Source: Phytophthora colocasiae (taxonomy: Eukaryota; Oomycota; Peronosporomycetes; Peronosporales; Peronosporaceae). From it: a stretch of DNA of 64,000 bases. Below the pieces are notes generated by a model. That model ran no database searches. It was not told the DNA's origin and saw only the letters and a program-made list of their open reading frames with translations. This document shows positions 20,301-30,893 of the stretch, piece after piece. The stretch covers positions 868,001 through 932,000 of the forward strand of contig JAGKQI010000094.1 in assembly GCA_018806915.1 (NCBI GenBank). The letters run 5' to 3'. Every line of letters begins with the position of its first letter. Within the stretch, counting starts at the first letter, position 1. The position numbers and the translations under genes are program-made.

Positions 20301-21253
20301 ATCAGCTGAGCGCACGCGCTGAACAGGTTCTCCAGACTGCTCTTCAACTTGTAAGTGCCGACGCTTTCGGGCTCGTGGAGGACGGCCTAATGTTGGCCTT
20401 GATGTTGGATCACTGGGGAGCACTTGATGCGATGTTGGAGGCGATGTTGGCTGTGGCTCCACAACAGCCTCGACTTCGTTCTGCTCCGTTCACTTGGCCC
20501 AGGGTCTTCGCGATTCTCAGCTCGAGCCACCACATCGTTCATAGCCTGTCGGCACATCTCAACGACGTCAGCAGCGCTCATTTCAGTCTCCATGGATGAA
20601 CCTACCTCCGAGATCGGTGACCGTGAAAGCCCAACGGATAGCAAACTCTTCACAGCAGGTTTTGGAGTGAGACGCCGCGTGGACTCGTTTCCCTTAGGCT
20701 CGGCTGAAGCTCGTCTGGGGCCATGCCTTGTGCTAGCTTCTGGCGATGTCGGAGTCTCCTTCGCCTCCGCTGCAGCCTCTTTTGCCTCCGAGGCAGCCTT
20801 CTGTAAAGCTGCGCGAACCTTGATTGACGGTGGGCGCTGCTCAGCGAGGCGGTTGCGACGGAGCCGCCGCTCTCGCCGTTGCATTTCTAACTGGAGCTTC
20901 TTCTCCGCCGCAGTCATCTGCCGCTTCGGCATCTTGCCCGACGACGCCACCATTCTTCTGTTCCCCGCCAAATCTCAAAATGACACGGATGGGGGACGGA
21001 CGCAAAACCACCCATTATGCACTTCCCGTCTCTGCTCCCCGTCCCCTACGCATCCCTCCAAACCTTCCCGTTGGCCCCTAGACCTGTGCATCACTGGTCT
21101 ATTTCACACAGCACCTAAGTATTGACCGAAAGTCAATACTAAAATCAAGCTTAATCCGTAATATGTTGGTAGGGCCAACATGACATAGATGCCCAAAACG
21201 CATTATACACCCGTTATGTTGGTAGGGCCAACATGGTGGGCTTGAAGGGTTAA
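17384..21253 (-). mobile_element. piggyBac element with transposase
   Basis: Bounded by TTAA (17384-17387, 21250-21253), with inverted ends CCCTTCAAGCCC. Subterminal palindromes of the type ATGTTGGnAGGnCCAACAT occur near both ends (17430, 21166, 21216). It carries a full-length piggyBac transposase gene on minus. The insertion site is a TTAA within the DDE_3 transposase frame. Confidence 0.9.
17953..20953 (-). CDS. piggyBac transposase
   Basis: Start chosen at ATG 20953 (MVASSGKMPKRQMT). A long, disordered, acidic N-terminus runs to about 20024. After a 57-nt intron (19967-20023) comes the DDE domain. ISFDEAMIP near 19390 has the first Asp, VVTDRFYTS near 19010 the second, and AAMWMDNNPVHMLATG near 18800 the third. 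Further on are RDYQRWMGGVD and a cysteine-rich C-terminus (CKVCAVYRVKPRKYSKYYCPGC). A last exon reads TCFHIWHNEWQNG and stops at 17953. Introns 18052-18108, 18665-18745 and 19967-20023 have GT-AG ends and keep frame. The junction near 19156-19237 is GT-AG but off by one phase. A one-base shift appears near 20487 in the disordered part, so activity is uncertain. Confidence 0.85.
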
Positions 21254-21613
21254 TGACAGGAGCAAGCTCATCAATGTCGTGCTTCGGCTCTCTGCCTCGG
21301 TGCGGTGCCGTATCCTGCCGCGTCACATTTATAAGATATAGGAGGTTCATTTGTAATCGTCAAGTTGTCATGTTTTGCTGGAATTGGGCCAACTCACCTC
21401 GAACGGCAAGCCCGGTTGCCTCCTAAAGTCGCGCATCACGCGCTTGACAGTGTTAGACGAGATCCCAAGACACTCGGCAACAATGTCTCGCGTTCGTCCC
21501 CTTCGTGTAAGGCCATGCATGCGTGCAGCGGTGAAGAAGTTGTGTGCATTCACCACAAACTGCTTCTCGCCAGCTGTGAGACCCACGCCTTGAGGCATGC
21601 CGTGCTCGCTCAA
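21254..21613 (-). pseudogene. DDE_3 transposase, N-terminal exons
   Basis: Starts MSEHGMPQGVGLTAGEK. It carries a helix-turn-helix (TRDIVAECLGISSNTVKRVM) in exon 1 (21398-21613), then an 83-nt GT-AG intron (21315-21397) and a second exon reading DTAPHRGREPKHDIDELAPV. That exon runs into the TTAA of the piggyBac element. Beyond the insertion the frame continues at 17383. It is a gene broken by insertion rather than by mutation at this point. Confidence 0.85.
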
Positions 21614-21795
21614 AAATAAACGCTGCTTAGCGATTTTGGCCCAGAGGGCAGCTTTGATCTCTATCTATAGATTCTATGTGTTTGCTGCGCAGTGGCGACA
21701 GTTTTAACTGCGCCACGCCTTAATCTACCTGATGTTGAAGTTCGAGTGGGGCCAAGTGCACTGTCCCGTACAATATATATGGAAGGCGTCCAGTA

Positions 21796-22890
21796 GCCTG
21801 CAAATATTTATAAGTTGTAAAGGGAGTACCCGAGACCAAGTACAGCCTTATCTCACTAAGTTCAGGGTGCTGTTGTCGCTCTAGATAACACCCATGCATC
21901 TTTTTTCAGGATTTAGGCAGCATGACATCCATCCATCCTCACCAATAACATTTTCGGTACTAAGCTGCAGAAAACGTTCTCGATTTGATGAAAGCAGCTC
22001 GCACCTCGCCATCATGCACCGAGGTCAGCAACACTTGTGTGATTGTAAACTATCACAGCGCTAGCAAATAATATACTTGCATTCAAATAAAAACCGAATT
22101 CAAACTAAAATACCCTTACATAATAAAATGAAGGCTATCGTTGGTAGTAATTTTGTTTGGTCTCTAAAAGTACGATTTTTCGCTGGTGCGTTTTGTATAT
22201 CTAAATGACAAATGGTCATTGCTAGCCCACGATTTCTTTCCAAGTTAAGCTAACTATCCTAAAAAATGAGGAGAGCATGGTGTCCGTCCGTCACACGGAT
22301 CACCATATCGATTTTAGCCAATTATATGTTTTAAATATTTTTAACCAATTAGTTGCTGCCGAGCGCAGCGAAGGCGGCTACAAAGCACTATTCAGCTAAT
22401 GTTGCTTTTTATTTACTTTTTACTTTATTTGTTTTTACTTTTATACTTTTTGTGAAGCGAAGGTTCCTCGGCCAACCGGCGCGCGCCGAAGGTGTGGCGC
22501 CGATGGTGAGTAGTGGGGCGAACTGGAACAGTGAGCCCCACGGGTTTCAACCAAACACATACAAACCGCCCGCAAAAGCGGGCGGCACTCGGCTAGTGTA
22601 TATTGAAACCGATTACGTGGTTGAGATCATGTTCGAATCATGGAGCTTTGAGGGTGGATGTCATGGGCTTCAAATCCTATTTATTCTCCAAAATCAAAGC
22701 TGGGCATCGAGGATCCTCTCGATCCAATTGGAAGCCTGAGAGCGCCGACACAGCGATTAAAAAGGCTATTCGTGGCCCTGGGGCGTCGACTGCACACTGC
22801 GAGCATTACAACACAAGGTGTCCATTTAGGCGCTTGGCAAGCTGGGTTCAGAAATTGTAGTAGATAAAAAATTAGCATGGAGAATCTATA
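21796..22890. other. No recognised gene
   Basis: AT-rich sequence with a plus ORF at 22353-22739 that has a hydrophobic stretch near its start but no family signature. A short GC inverted repeat, CCGCCCGCAAAAGCGGGCGG, lies at 22567-22586. Confidence 0.4.
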
Positions 22891-22963
22891 GCGCGGCTGG
22901 CGCAATGGATAGCGTATCAGACTTCGAATCTGGGGGTTGCGGGTTCGAGTCCCGCGTCGCGTA
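22891..22963 (+). tRNA. tRNA-Arg (anticodon UCG)
   Basis: Cloverleaf is complete: acceptor GCGCGGC with GTCGCGT, D arm GCGC...GCGT, anticodon loop CTTCGAA with TCG, and T arm GCGGG-TTCGAGT-CCCGC, followed by discriminator A. The first acceptor pair is G-U. There is no intron. A T-run Pol III terminator follows at about 22978. It decodes CGA. Confidence 0.95.
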
Positions 22964-24639
22964 ACTTATTTTGACGGTTTTTTTGCGAAGAATGCGCCGA
23001 TCTTGAAAGAGGAATAAAACAAATTTTGTTATAATTCGTGTAAAACAGAGCTTCTTCCGGAGACAGCTGAGCCTTCATTGGCACCGACGACACTCCCCCA
23101 TGTGCTGGAAAACATGCTTGTGTAGTTATATGGTTGTTTGTATAGGGTGCTAGTGGTCTACGATCTGGTAAATCGGTAATAAAAAACGATATCTTCGCCA
23201 ACTTCGGCGCTCGGTGCTGAGGTCAAACCGAGCTCGTTTTTTCTGCGGCGTGCAAGAAAAAATCGTTTGACGTGTCTAAAACGCAGTGCAAAAAAACCGA
23301 AGTCGTCAGTCAAAACCGATTTTTTGGTACGGCCGGCTGCGCTTAACTTCCCATCAATTGGTATACCACGTTAGCACACAAACCCTTTGATGGAAGGAAT
23401 ATTTTAACCAAAAAGTTCGGAAATATGGCTGGTTTATGTGTTGAAAGGGTTGTGATTGCTGAATAAGAGTGGATGCAAAGAATACGTTGCTAAATGAGGG
23501 ATGTAAGGGGCGGACTGACTCACTGATGCAACGAGACTGAACGCATATCCGATATCCGATCATTTGTACCGCCTGGTTGTCTCGCCAATAATTAAGCAGA
23601 CTGTGCGCCAGCGCGACATGTCAGGACAAAAGCTGAGGGTGTTTGCTAATGAAGGCTCCACATTATCAAGACGCTCTGGGATAAATACCGTGAATATATG
23701 AAGGGCAGAGCAGTCGAGGTAGACGGTGAATGGTCTATTGGCGATCCTGACCCAAGCGATTAGGCCCATATGATGCAGTTCAAGGGTCCACGCCATCTCG
23801 TTGACAGCAAGAAGACAGAGAATGCTTGGAATTTGTGATGACGAGTGACACAGTCAAAAACTCCACCCTTCAGTGACGCGCGGAGCAAAATGGTGCACGG
23901 ATATGCCTTATTCCGACTTCTAACAAGACCTGGGGCGCACTACTCGATAGAGCCGCGTCTTGTGCTTATTTTAAGCCCTAGTACGTCTCGAGATAGCCAG
24001 TGCCAGTGCCAGCTGATCCGAGGTGGTCCAAACGGGAAGACCGTCATGGGGGAAGTGTTCTGGGGGGAGGGGTCCTCGCTGGACTCGATCGAGGGTGAGA
24101 GCTGGCTGGAGAGTGCCGCGATGGCGAATCTTGAGCGAGCTGGATACTCTCGGGACTCAACTGGTCACGCAAGGACCCCCTTGTACGACTACGCCCATGG
24201 TAGGGATGTACTTGATGGTCAGCATGTCTGCGCACTTGATCCAACTGAGTCGAACCAACCCCAGAATCCGGGAAGTCCTCGTCTGCAGAGCTCGCCATCG
24301 CGACTTGTGCTTCTCGTGCGAGATTGATAAAGTGCAATGCCTTTCAACAGGTGAACCTTGAAAATGCAACTCTTTATAGTAGGGGGCGATTCAGCGGTCG
24401 GTTCGGGCCCGTTAGCAGCGCGTTTGTACGACGTAACCTGCCGCAAGAATTTCTCCGTGCCGTACTGTAGTAGGTTTGGATTTAGTCTTCAGCTAGTGGC
24501 AAAATAAACTGGAATTTGTATTCTTTTGAAATTTCCTATTTTCCGCTGATCGCTTAGTTGATCTTCATCTTGAAGAATCATTGCTGAGATCGATGTAAGG
24601 TAGATCTTCGTACTGTCGCGGAATAGGATTATCAGGTTG
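22964..24639. other. No recognised gene
   Basis: Several short ORFs on both strands lack domain signatures. The 23845-24327 plus ORF overlaps minus ORFs of similar quality, and none shows family motifs. Confidence 0.35.
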
Positions 24640-25480
24640 TGCAACACCTTTGTAGCAACAATAAAGCCTGCAGCATGTGAGGGGCGTCCAGGCTCAAAGC
24701 TAGCGGTCGAAAGCTATATTTCCAAATTTCAAAGGCCTTACATAGTCATTCTTGTACTCGAATGTAGATCTGTCTTTGGAGAGTTCTCCGCCTTCCTTTC
24801 GCTCACAATAGGGAGGGAGAAGGCTCCACCAATGAAGTGAGTCCCTAAGAGGATAATTTGGTGCCAGCAGTTTTGGTCTGACCAGGAACCCGGTCGACTT
24901 CATCAAACCGATTGCCATAAAAGCTTCCACGCTTAGAGCTGGGAGCACTTGCGGCCGTAAAATCCGCCCAAGTTTTCTGGACACTTGATCTCAATAAAAG
25001 AACCATCAATAGCTCCCGCGACACCAGGATAGCTGTGCCATGAGGCAAAACCAACTTCTATTGCATCCCAATATTGCTGACTCCGTGGAAACGTGACAAA
25101 GTTTGCAGCAACACCCCAAAGCTCGCGAACTACTTCTGTAGTTATCTCCTTCACGTAGCTACATGACATTGTGGCCACTTGACGATACTCACCGGACGAA
25201 CCGAAAAAAAAATACAGCGCTGCTGCAACCTTTTTGGTGTAGGAGTGTAATGGCAGCTAACCCTACGCCATTTTCTTATTGATGATGCGTTGAAAGGTTC
25301 TCTTTGTGCATCTGATATTATCCTTACATAAATAAGCCTTGGTTGCTGGGAGTAGTGCTTCACAGGTGACAACGGATACAGCGATCGATTGACCAATACT
25401 GCCGCATGAAGCAACAATAACAGACGCCTCCTCGTCCGCTGATTAGAGCTTGGGGCGCAAAACGACAGTTCCCGGCATCT
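24640..25480 (-). pseudogene. Harbinger DDE nuclease remnant
   Basis: Minus-strand SYVKEITTEVVRELWGV and GVAGAIDGSFIEIKCPENLG (first catalytic Asp) are followed, after frame changes, by HSSTRMTM and VATKVLHNLI in the positions of the NYLHSSTRM and VLHN blocks. The second Asp region (GDSAYP) is degraded. Stops and shifts show it is long dead. No terminal repeats were identified. Confidence 0.65.
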
Positions 25481-25632
25481 CAACCAGGTAGAGACGGATA
25501 CGGTGATTTTTTTTTGCTGTTGTGTTGTAGCGAACGGTAAAATTTAGCCAATAAATGTTCAAATCATCACCAATTCTCCAAATGTATATCTTAAATGATT
25601 AATTACATAAAAAATAATCTGTAGAAAATGTA

Positions 25633-25705
25633 GCGCGGCTGGCGCAATGGATAGCGTATCAGACTTCGAATCTGGGGGTTGCGGGTTCGAGTCCCGCGTC
25701 GCGTA
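25633..25705 (+). tRNA. tRNA-Arg (anticodon UCG), second copy
   Basis: Identical over all 73 bases to the copy at 22891, with a T-run terminator directly after. The flanks are unrelated apart from the bases next to the gene. Confidence 0.95.
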
Positions 25706-26488
25706 TTTTTTCTTCAATATCACGTGATTTAGCCTGGCTAGGGCTTTGCGTACATCACCTCTGTAATAGGCTCTTTGGTTCCGTCCTGAGACCCAACCCC
25801 ACTTGGTCGCGGCCTCGTCGAAAAGATAGACCCAACGTCTTCACGAAAGCTGCCACTGCTACTCGAAGCTCTACACGTTGTGCAAATGTTCGCTTTTCAC
25901 CGAATTCAAGGGGCAGTATATCCCCTCGGCTTCGTAGCGATGGACAAGATGATGAAGACAACACGTTGTCTGGCGCTGGAGATCGTGGCGATACCGCCGC
26001 TTTGTCAGGTACTTTGAGCAGAGCATCGATGATTTTCAGCTCACTGGATAGCGGAGTCGTGGTAGCCGCGACGAATCCAACACCATCTCCTCAGGCTGAA
26101 GCTCCTAGGCCTCCTCTTCCTCCTCAACATCGGCAGCTAGGGTTCGTCCCTCAAACAAGGTAAAGTGCATTGACGGCGTCTACAGTTTCCCATATTCAAC
26201 GCAACAGAACTAGTGGCACAGTGATCTCGTCTACAACGCGAATAGCACCAATACATCGCAAAAGACTACTTCGCAACGGGACAGTCACACCAACCTGTAC
26301 TACGACGGCTTTTCATACACCCGAGCACATCCACCAAAATTACATATCGAAGCAGTTCGTATCGGAAGGGCTGTGACGCACAATTCGCCTTCGTCAGCTC
26401 AAAAGGCGAGTATGATTTCACAGATTTCACGGCAGGCCGAGCCGTGATCCTTCAAATGCCTCAAGAGCTTCAAGTCACCCTCACTATA
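25706..26488. other. Possible upstream MULE sequence
   Basis: No firm gene. Ser/Thr/Pro-rich ORFs at 25966-26163 and 26170-26376 could be the disordered N-terminus of the MULE gene that resumes at 27514, but no motif proves it. Confidence 0.3.
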
Positions 26489-26491
26489 ATT

Positions 26492-27510
26492 AGAGACTAT
26501 TCGAAGCCGCAAAAACACCCGATTTGAGTTTCAGTTTCAGCGTCGTGAACACCGCCGGGGCGCACACTGCTCAAACGAAACTCTATCGACGGTTAGGTTA
26601 GAGTAAAACAGCTTTGAAACTCGAGCCACGTTTGAGTTTCAGTGGTGGCGACGGCAGGTAACAACACCGCCGAAATGGTGTTCGTAGCGCCGAAACTGAC
26701 AGCAGAACAAGTTTGGGTAGTCATCTGCGGTGCTTGGGTAGCGGCAAGAGGCAAGAAGAGAAAATTCTTGCCCATCATGGCCTCGCTGACGAAGAACCAC
26801 TGCTTTCGTCTTCTTGAGCACAGCCCTAGAATCAACCATTTTCACCCGATACGTGGTGATCCTACGGCCCGCGTTCGCTACAATTTTACTATCGCGGAGG
26901 TGCAGTGTTTATCTGTAAAGCTACAACTGCCTCAACCGACTGTGCGAACCGCAGAAGGCGACGTCGTCTCCAGTTTTGCGGCACTGGCAATGGTATGCCG
27001 CCGTTTGACCGAGTCATCCAAGCTGTCCTGGTGCCTTCTTACGCTTGCTTTTGACCGCGTTGAGGACGCGTAGCCAGTTTTCCCTTTCTCTTTAATCCAG
27101 CAGACTGCTGTTGGTCTTGGCTGCATGAAGGCTGGACTCCTTCGCTAGATTCACTAGCCTCACTAGCCTCAGGTTCGCCATCTCCCTCGTTATCACTAAG
27201 AGCTTCATCTTCTAGCTCATTCATTGGCGACGCATAAGCTCTCCTGACGACTCGATGCCTTCAGTCTTAGCTCTTTTCCTAGCCCTCTCCTCTTCTGTGA
27301 GCTCCTTGTCTTGGAGCAGACTGTCACGTTCCTTGTAGTCTGCTCGACCTCCACGCCACTGGCATCGCTACTCAACCAGACTGAAACTGAAACTAAACCC
27401 GGTGGTCTTCGAAAGGCAAGTTTGGTTGGCTTTGCATTCTCCTTTCAGCGCTCATAAAACGGTGTTGTCTGAAACTCAAACGCAATTCTAATCGACTTCG
27501 AAAAGCCTCT
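26492..27510. mobile_element. Harbinger-type element, degenerate
   Basis: Ends AGAGACTATTCGAAG and the inverse CTTCGAAAAGCCTCT at 27510, with ATT on both sides (26489-26491 and 27511-27513). This is the same target duplication as the large Harbinger element at 6376. Subterminal TTTGAGTTTCAG motifs occur in both orientations. Only an N-terminal nuclease fragment remains. Confidence 0.65.
26642..27073 (+). pseudogene. Harbinger nuclease N-terminal fragment
   Basis: YNFTIAEVQCLSVKLQLPQP and EGDVVSSFAALAMVCRRL match the pre-catalytic helices of HARBI1-like proteins, which usually read RG-x-VVSG-x-EALC-x-LLRRL. The frame ends before the DDE domain. Confidence 0.5.
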
Positions 27511-27513
27511 ATT

Positions 27514-28072
27514 ATGTTTCCGACGATATCATGTCAGAGGTAGACAGACTGGTTGTTGAATCAACGATGTCCTAAGCAATTTGGACGGCAATTTTTGAAA
27601 AGTTCTACACGAATACTACAGAAGGACGGGTGCGTGGAGCTGGAAAGCAAGCAGTCCTAAAGCGAGTCCAAAACTCTCGCGCCAAACTGTCAGGCGGTGA
27701 TACGAGCCACAGCATAGAACTTCCGCCAAGATCTAAGGTGGTAGGACCATTTCAGGGATTCTTTCAGTTTCAGTATTCGTGGCATGACGACACCAATGCC
27801 CAGATAGATGGTGTTGGGGTGGACCGGATTGTTGCGTGGGCGCACGTAACCTATTGCGCTTCGAAGTCTTGTCGTGGTACACTCCTAAAGGATACAAACA
27901 GTGTGTGACAATTATGATCTACGACCCGTCTAGTGTATTGTTCCTTCCGACTGTCTTAGCGCTTACAACTTCCTCCACAAAACCGGCATACCGTCGACCG
28001 CTACAGTGCACTCAAGAAATGGTTGAGTCTCCATTATTGCCTAAAGATGCCGTTTGTGACTTTGAAAATCCA
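27514..28072 (+). pseudogene. MULE transposase, N-terminal and first catalytic part
   Basis: Contains VLKRVQNSRAKLSGGD, IVAWAHVTY and, after a frame change near 27880, GYKQCVTIMIYDPSSVLFLP. It ends CDFENP, the conserved second-Asp block of Mutator-like transposases. The segment that should hold the first Asp (x-FIDGTF) is lost. The gene is interrupted at TTAA 28073 and resumes at 30380. Confidence 0.75.
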
Positions 28073-28220
28073 TTAACCCCTTACTTACCAGTCGGAATCA
28101 AGGGGGTATATTTCGTCCTTAAGTTGGAGGACCAACATATATTTATATGGAGGTTTGTATGTCACAGAATTCGTCCGGTGGAAGGTGCAGGATTCATCCT
28201 GTAAAAAAGAAATGGCGGTA

Positions 28221-29128
28221 CAGTGCGCGCCAAATCGATAGGACCCCCTCTGAATATGCCCATAGCTCAATCAGTTTTTACCATTTTAAGTTGCAGTTTT
28301 GACAGTAGATCCATAACACGGTAGGAAAGGACCTACGGGCGTTTGTTTTAGCGTTTTTGCACCCTAAAGTGTGGTTCCCATACAAAAAAACCGTCTTTTG
28401 CCAAACGACACAATTTAGGACCCCCATGTTTCAATACAAATCCCTTTACTAAATAAAACCCGCTCAAAATGATATTACTGGGGATTTGTATGGGCACAAT
28501 TACTAAACCTCCGTAGAGTGAAGGTGAGTGCAGATATCATGGCTCTGAATTACACAGAACATTGATAATAGATGAGTGCATATTTTGCAGAGTTCCTATA
28601 AGCTTTAGAGGCTTCTTATGCAAAAGATCGACATTATTTTTTTGTCTCTAATATTTGAACGCATTGTGACTATGATTTGCTATAAAACAGCCACTACTGA
28701 CAATCTACAAAACAGACCATGTTAAAGTGCCAGCAATTACTTTACAACTCGCTACTACGAACTCTACAAAATATGCACTCATCTATTATCAATGTTCTGT
28801 GTAATTCAGAGCCATGATCTGCACTCACCTTCACTCTACGGAGGTTTAGAAATTGTGCCCATACAAATCCCCAGTAATATCATTTTGAGCGGGTTTTATT
28901 TAGTAAAGGGATTTTATTGAAACATGGGGGTCCTAAATTGTGTCGTTTGGCAAAAGACGGTTTTTTTGTATGGGAACCACACTTTAGGGTGCAAACGCTA
29001 AAACAAACGCCCGTAGGTCCTTTCCTACCGTGTTATGGATCTACTGTCAAAACTGCAACTTAAAATGGTAAAAACTGATTGAGCTATGGGCATATTCAGA
29101 GGAAGTACTATCGATTTGGCGCGCACTG
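28221..29128. repeat. Foldback element with 370-390 bp arms
   Basis: Starts CAGTGCGCGCCAAATCGATAG and ends with the inverse, flanked by TA (28219-28220 and 29129-29130). Arms 28221-28600 and 28760-29128 are nearly perfect inverted copies around a spacer of about 160 bases. There is no coding capacity. The long arms would fold into a hairpin and could yield double-stranded RNA. Confidence 0.9.
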
Positions 29129-29143
29129 TACAACTTACGAGCT

Positions 29144-30092
29144 TTATATGTTGGCTCGAGTGAAGTCAAGATAGATAGTAAGATGACCGGTCAACATAAG
29201 AAGTGTCCTGTTTATTTGGAGCCGTGTTTGTGAAACACACGCCACTGACTTGAAAAGTACAAGTTTTGAATGCAAACCAAATTCACTTAGAAAAAAAGCT
29301 CCATCTACATTTGACTGACCTTGAACGCTTACTGCAGCATCTATCGCGTTCACATTCCGAGTGCCGGTCTGGGTTTCGTCTTGTAGCCTAGACACCAATA
29401 CCTCTGTGCGCTCTGATGTATGCAATGGTGTCTCCATACTGATGTCCATCGATTCAATCCCAACCTCATCTGCACCCTTAGCTTCGTCCTGTCGAGACTC
29501 CAACAAGTTGAGATGGTGGTACACACCCTTCGACTCCATAAACTCCATGTCCGTTGTCGTTAGCTTGACACCGTACTTGGCCGCTCGTTTCTTCTGCGGC
29601 TTAACGGCAGCAGGTTGCTTTGCGTCAGCAACGAGAGTAATGCGATCAGCGCTCGCACAATCTCTTCGAACACGATACTCGTCCTCCCGAGCCCTGGCCG
29701 TATTAGCAGCACCACCGCCGCTCAGAACACGGTCCACTCCAACGTCTGTGCGAGCACGGCAACCGTGATTCGTGCCAGTACGAGCACAGCCACCACTTTC
29801 TCTCCGTCTTCTCGAGCATCTACAGCAGCATATTCGTCAGCACGACCACATCTAGCACAATCTGAGCAAAAGAGCGGATTACAGTCACAGTGGTGAGGCT
29901 CCTCCGCGCTGTGCTGTACAAGCTCCAAGTATCGATCCAGGTCCGCTTTGTTCCGAAGAATTCGGCGACGGTGTCGCTCGTCGATATTGGCCAGCTGGTG
30001 CATGAGGTGTTCTTGTGGGTCTGCCACCCTGTTCTGCGGCTCCGACGCTTGTGGTGTCCGTCCTGGTGGGCTTTACCTGCTATAGCGACCAT
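29144..30092 (-). CDS. Unrecognised cargo gene in piggyBac-type element
   Basis: A possible start at 30092 (MVAIA) and a small intron lead into VADPQEHLMHQLANIDERHRR, then a cysteine cluster (HHCDCNPLFCSDCARC) that could bind zinc. A frame change near 29730 joins RVLSGGGAANTARAREDEYR, a basic stretch (KPQKKRAAKYGVKLTTTDME) and an acidic tail ending near 29320. It resembles none of the transposase families here. It may be a captured gene or an accessory protein. Coding status is uncertain because of the frame change. Confidence 0.4.
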
Positions 30093-30379
30093 CGCTTCTG
30101 ATTTTGTCTAAATCGCGAAATGAAGAGGGATTCAACGGGCGGCGACCGTTTCCGCTGGCTGTCGTGCTTCCGTGATATGAAATCCCGAGCCCTGTGCAAT
30201 GGCTCGTCTTAAACCAATATTGCCACCTTGCTTTCAGTATGCAGCTATCTTAGGATGTGCTCAATACAAAAATCGAGTATAGAATTCTATTATGTTGGTC
30301 CTCTAACATAACATAGATGCCCAAAAAACAATACACCCTTTATGTTGAGCGGTCCAACATGCGGGAACTAAGGGGTTAA

Positions 30380-30834
30380 TCATGGCGATTCGAGAGTTCT
30401 CCCCAAGTATCAGAATTATCGGATGTCTGTTCCACTTTAAACAGGCATGCTGTCGCAAGATGAAAGAGTACCGGCTACCTGATGTTGAAACAGTGCTAGC
30501 GATGAAGTATAGTGTTTTTGACATTCTCACTGTGGTTGATCCATCTAAAGTTGCTGTAGAAGGGATTGCTTGGGTGAAAGCTGAGATTCGGACTCGATGC
30601 AGCAAAAAAGGTATCAACTACTCGCGAAAGAAATGGACCAATTTTTGGAAGTATTTGAAGAGGACTTGGCTTGGGATGTGTCCACCGACATACTGGAACG
30701 CGTATGGTATCTCACGAGCAATTGTTTCCCGGACTAATAACCCATTGGAGAGGCTCCACAGAGTTCTCAATACTCGATTTCCCATTCACCCGTCCATGAA
30801 TCGCTTTGTTCCCTCGATGGCTCAAAATCGCTAA
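30380..30834 (+). pseudogene. MULE transposase, C-terminal part
   Basis: Resumes right after the TTAA with IMAIREFSPSIRIIGCLFHF, then KQACCRKMKEYRLP, KYLKRTWLG and a final NPLERLHRVLNTRFP. This is the MULE region with the third catalytic acid and the SRTNNPLER signature. The frame continues from CDFENP at 28072 once the insert and one TTAA are removed. It stops at 30834. Confidence 0.8.
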
Positions 30835-30893
30835 AACGGAGACGAGTAAACCAGTCTCAGCTCGTCTCAGGAGCCACCAGATCAGCAGATTGG

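Larger units (their letters stand above)
14467..21793 (-). mobile_element. Tc1/DDE_3-type element with nested insertions
   Basis: Inverted ends: left TGGACGCCTTCCATATATA, right its inverse at 21775-21793, flanked by TA at 14465-14466 and 21794-21795. When the insertion at 14489-15865 is removed, the terminal homology extends by about 25 bases. It carries one transposase gene on minus, split by a piggyBac element at a TTAA. Confidence 0.85.
28073..30379. mobile_element. piggyBac-type element with unrelated cargo
   Basis: TTAA at 28073-28076 and 30376-30379. Ends are CCCCTTACTTACC and the inverse of CCCCTTAGTTCCC. The right subterminal region (ATGTTGG...CCAACAT, ACATAGATGCCCAAAA) closely resembles that of the piggyBac element at 21160-21240, so the two belong to related families. 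It has no transposase. It carries a minus-strand unknown gene and a 0.9 kb foldback element. It is probably mobilised in trans by an element like 17384-21253. Confidence 0.85.

Noticed and set aside
22917..23201. Minus ORF ending RDAGLEPATPRFEV
   Set aside because: The C-terminus is the antisense translation of the tRNA-Arg gene, a known source of spurious protein annotations.
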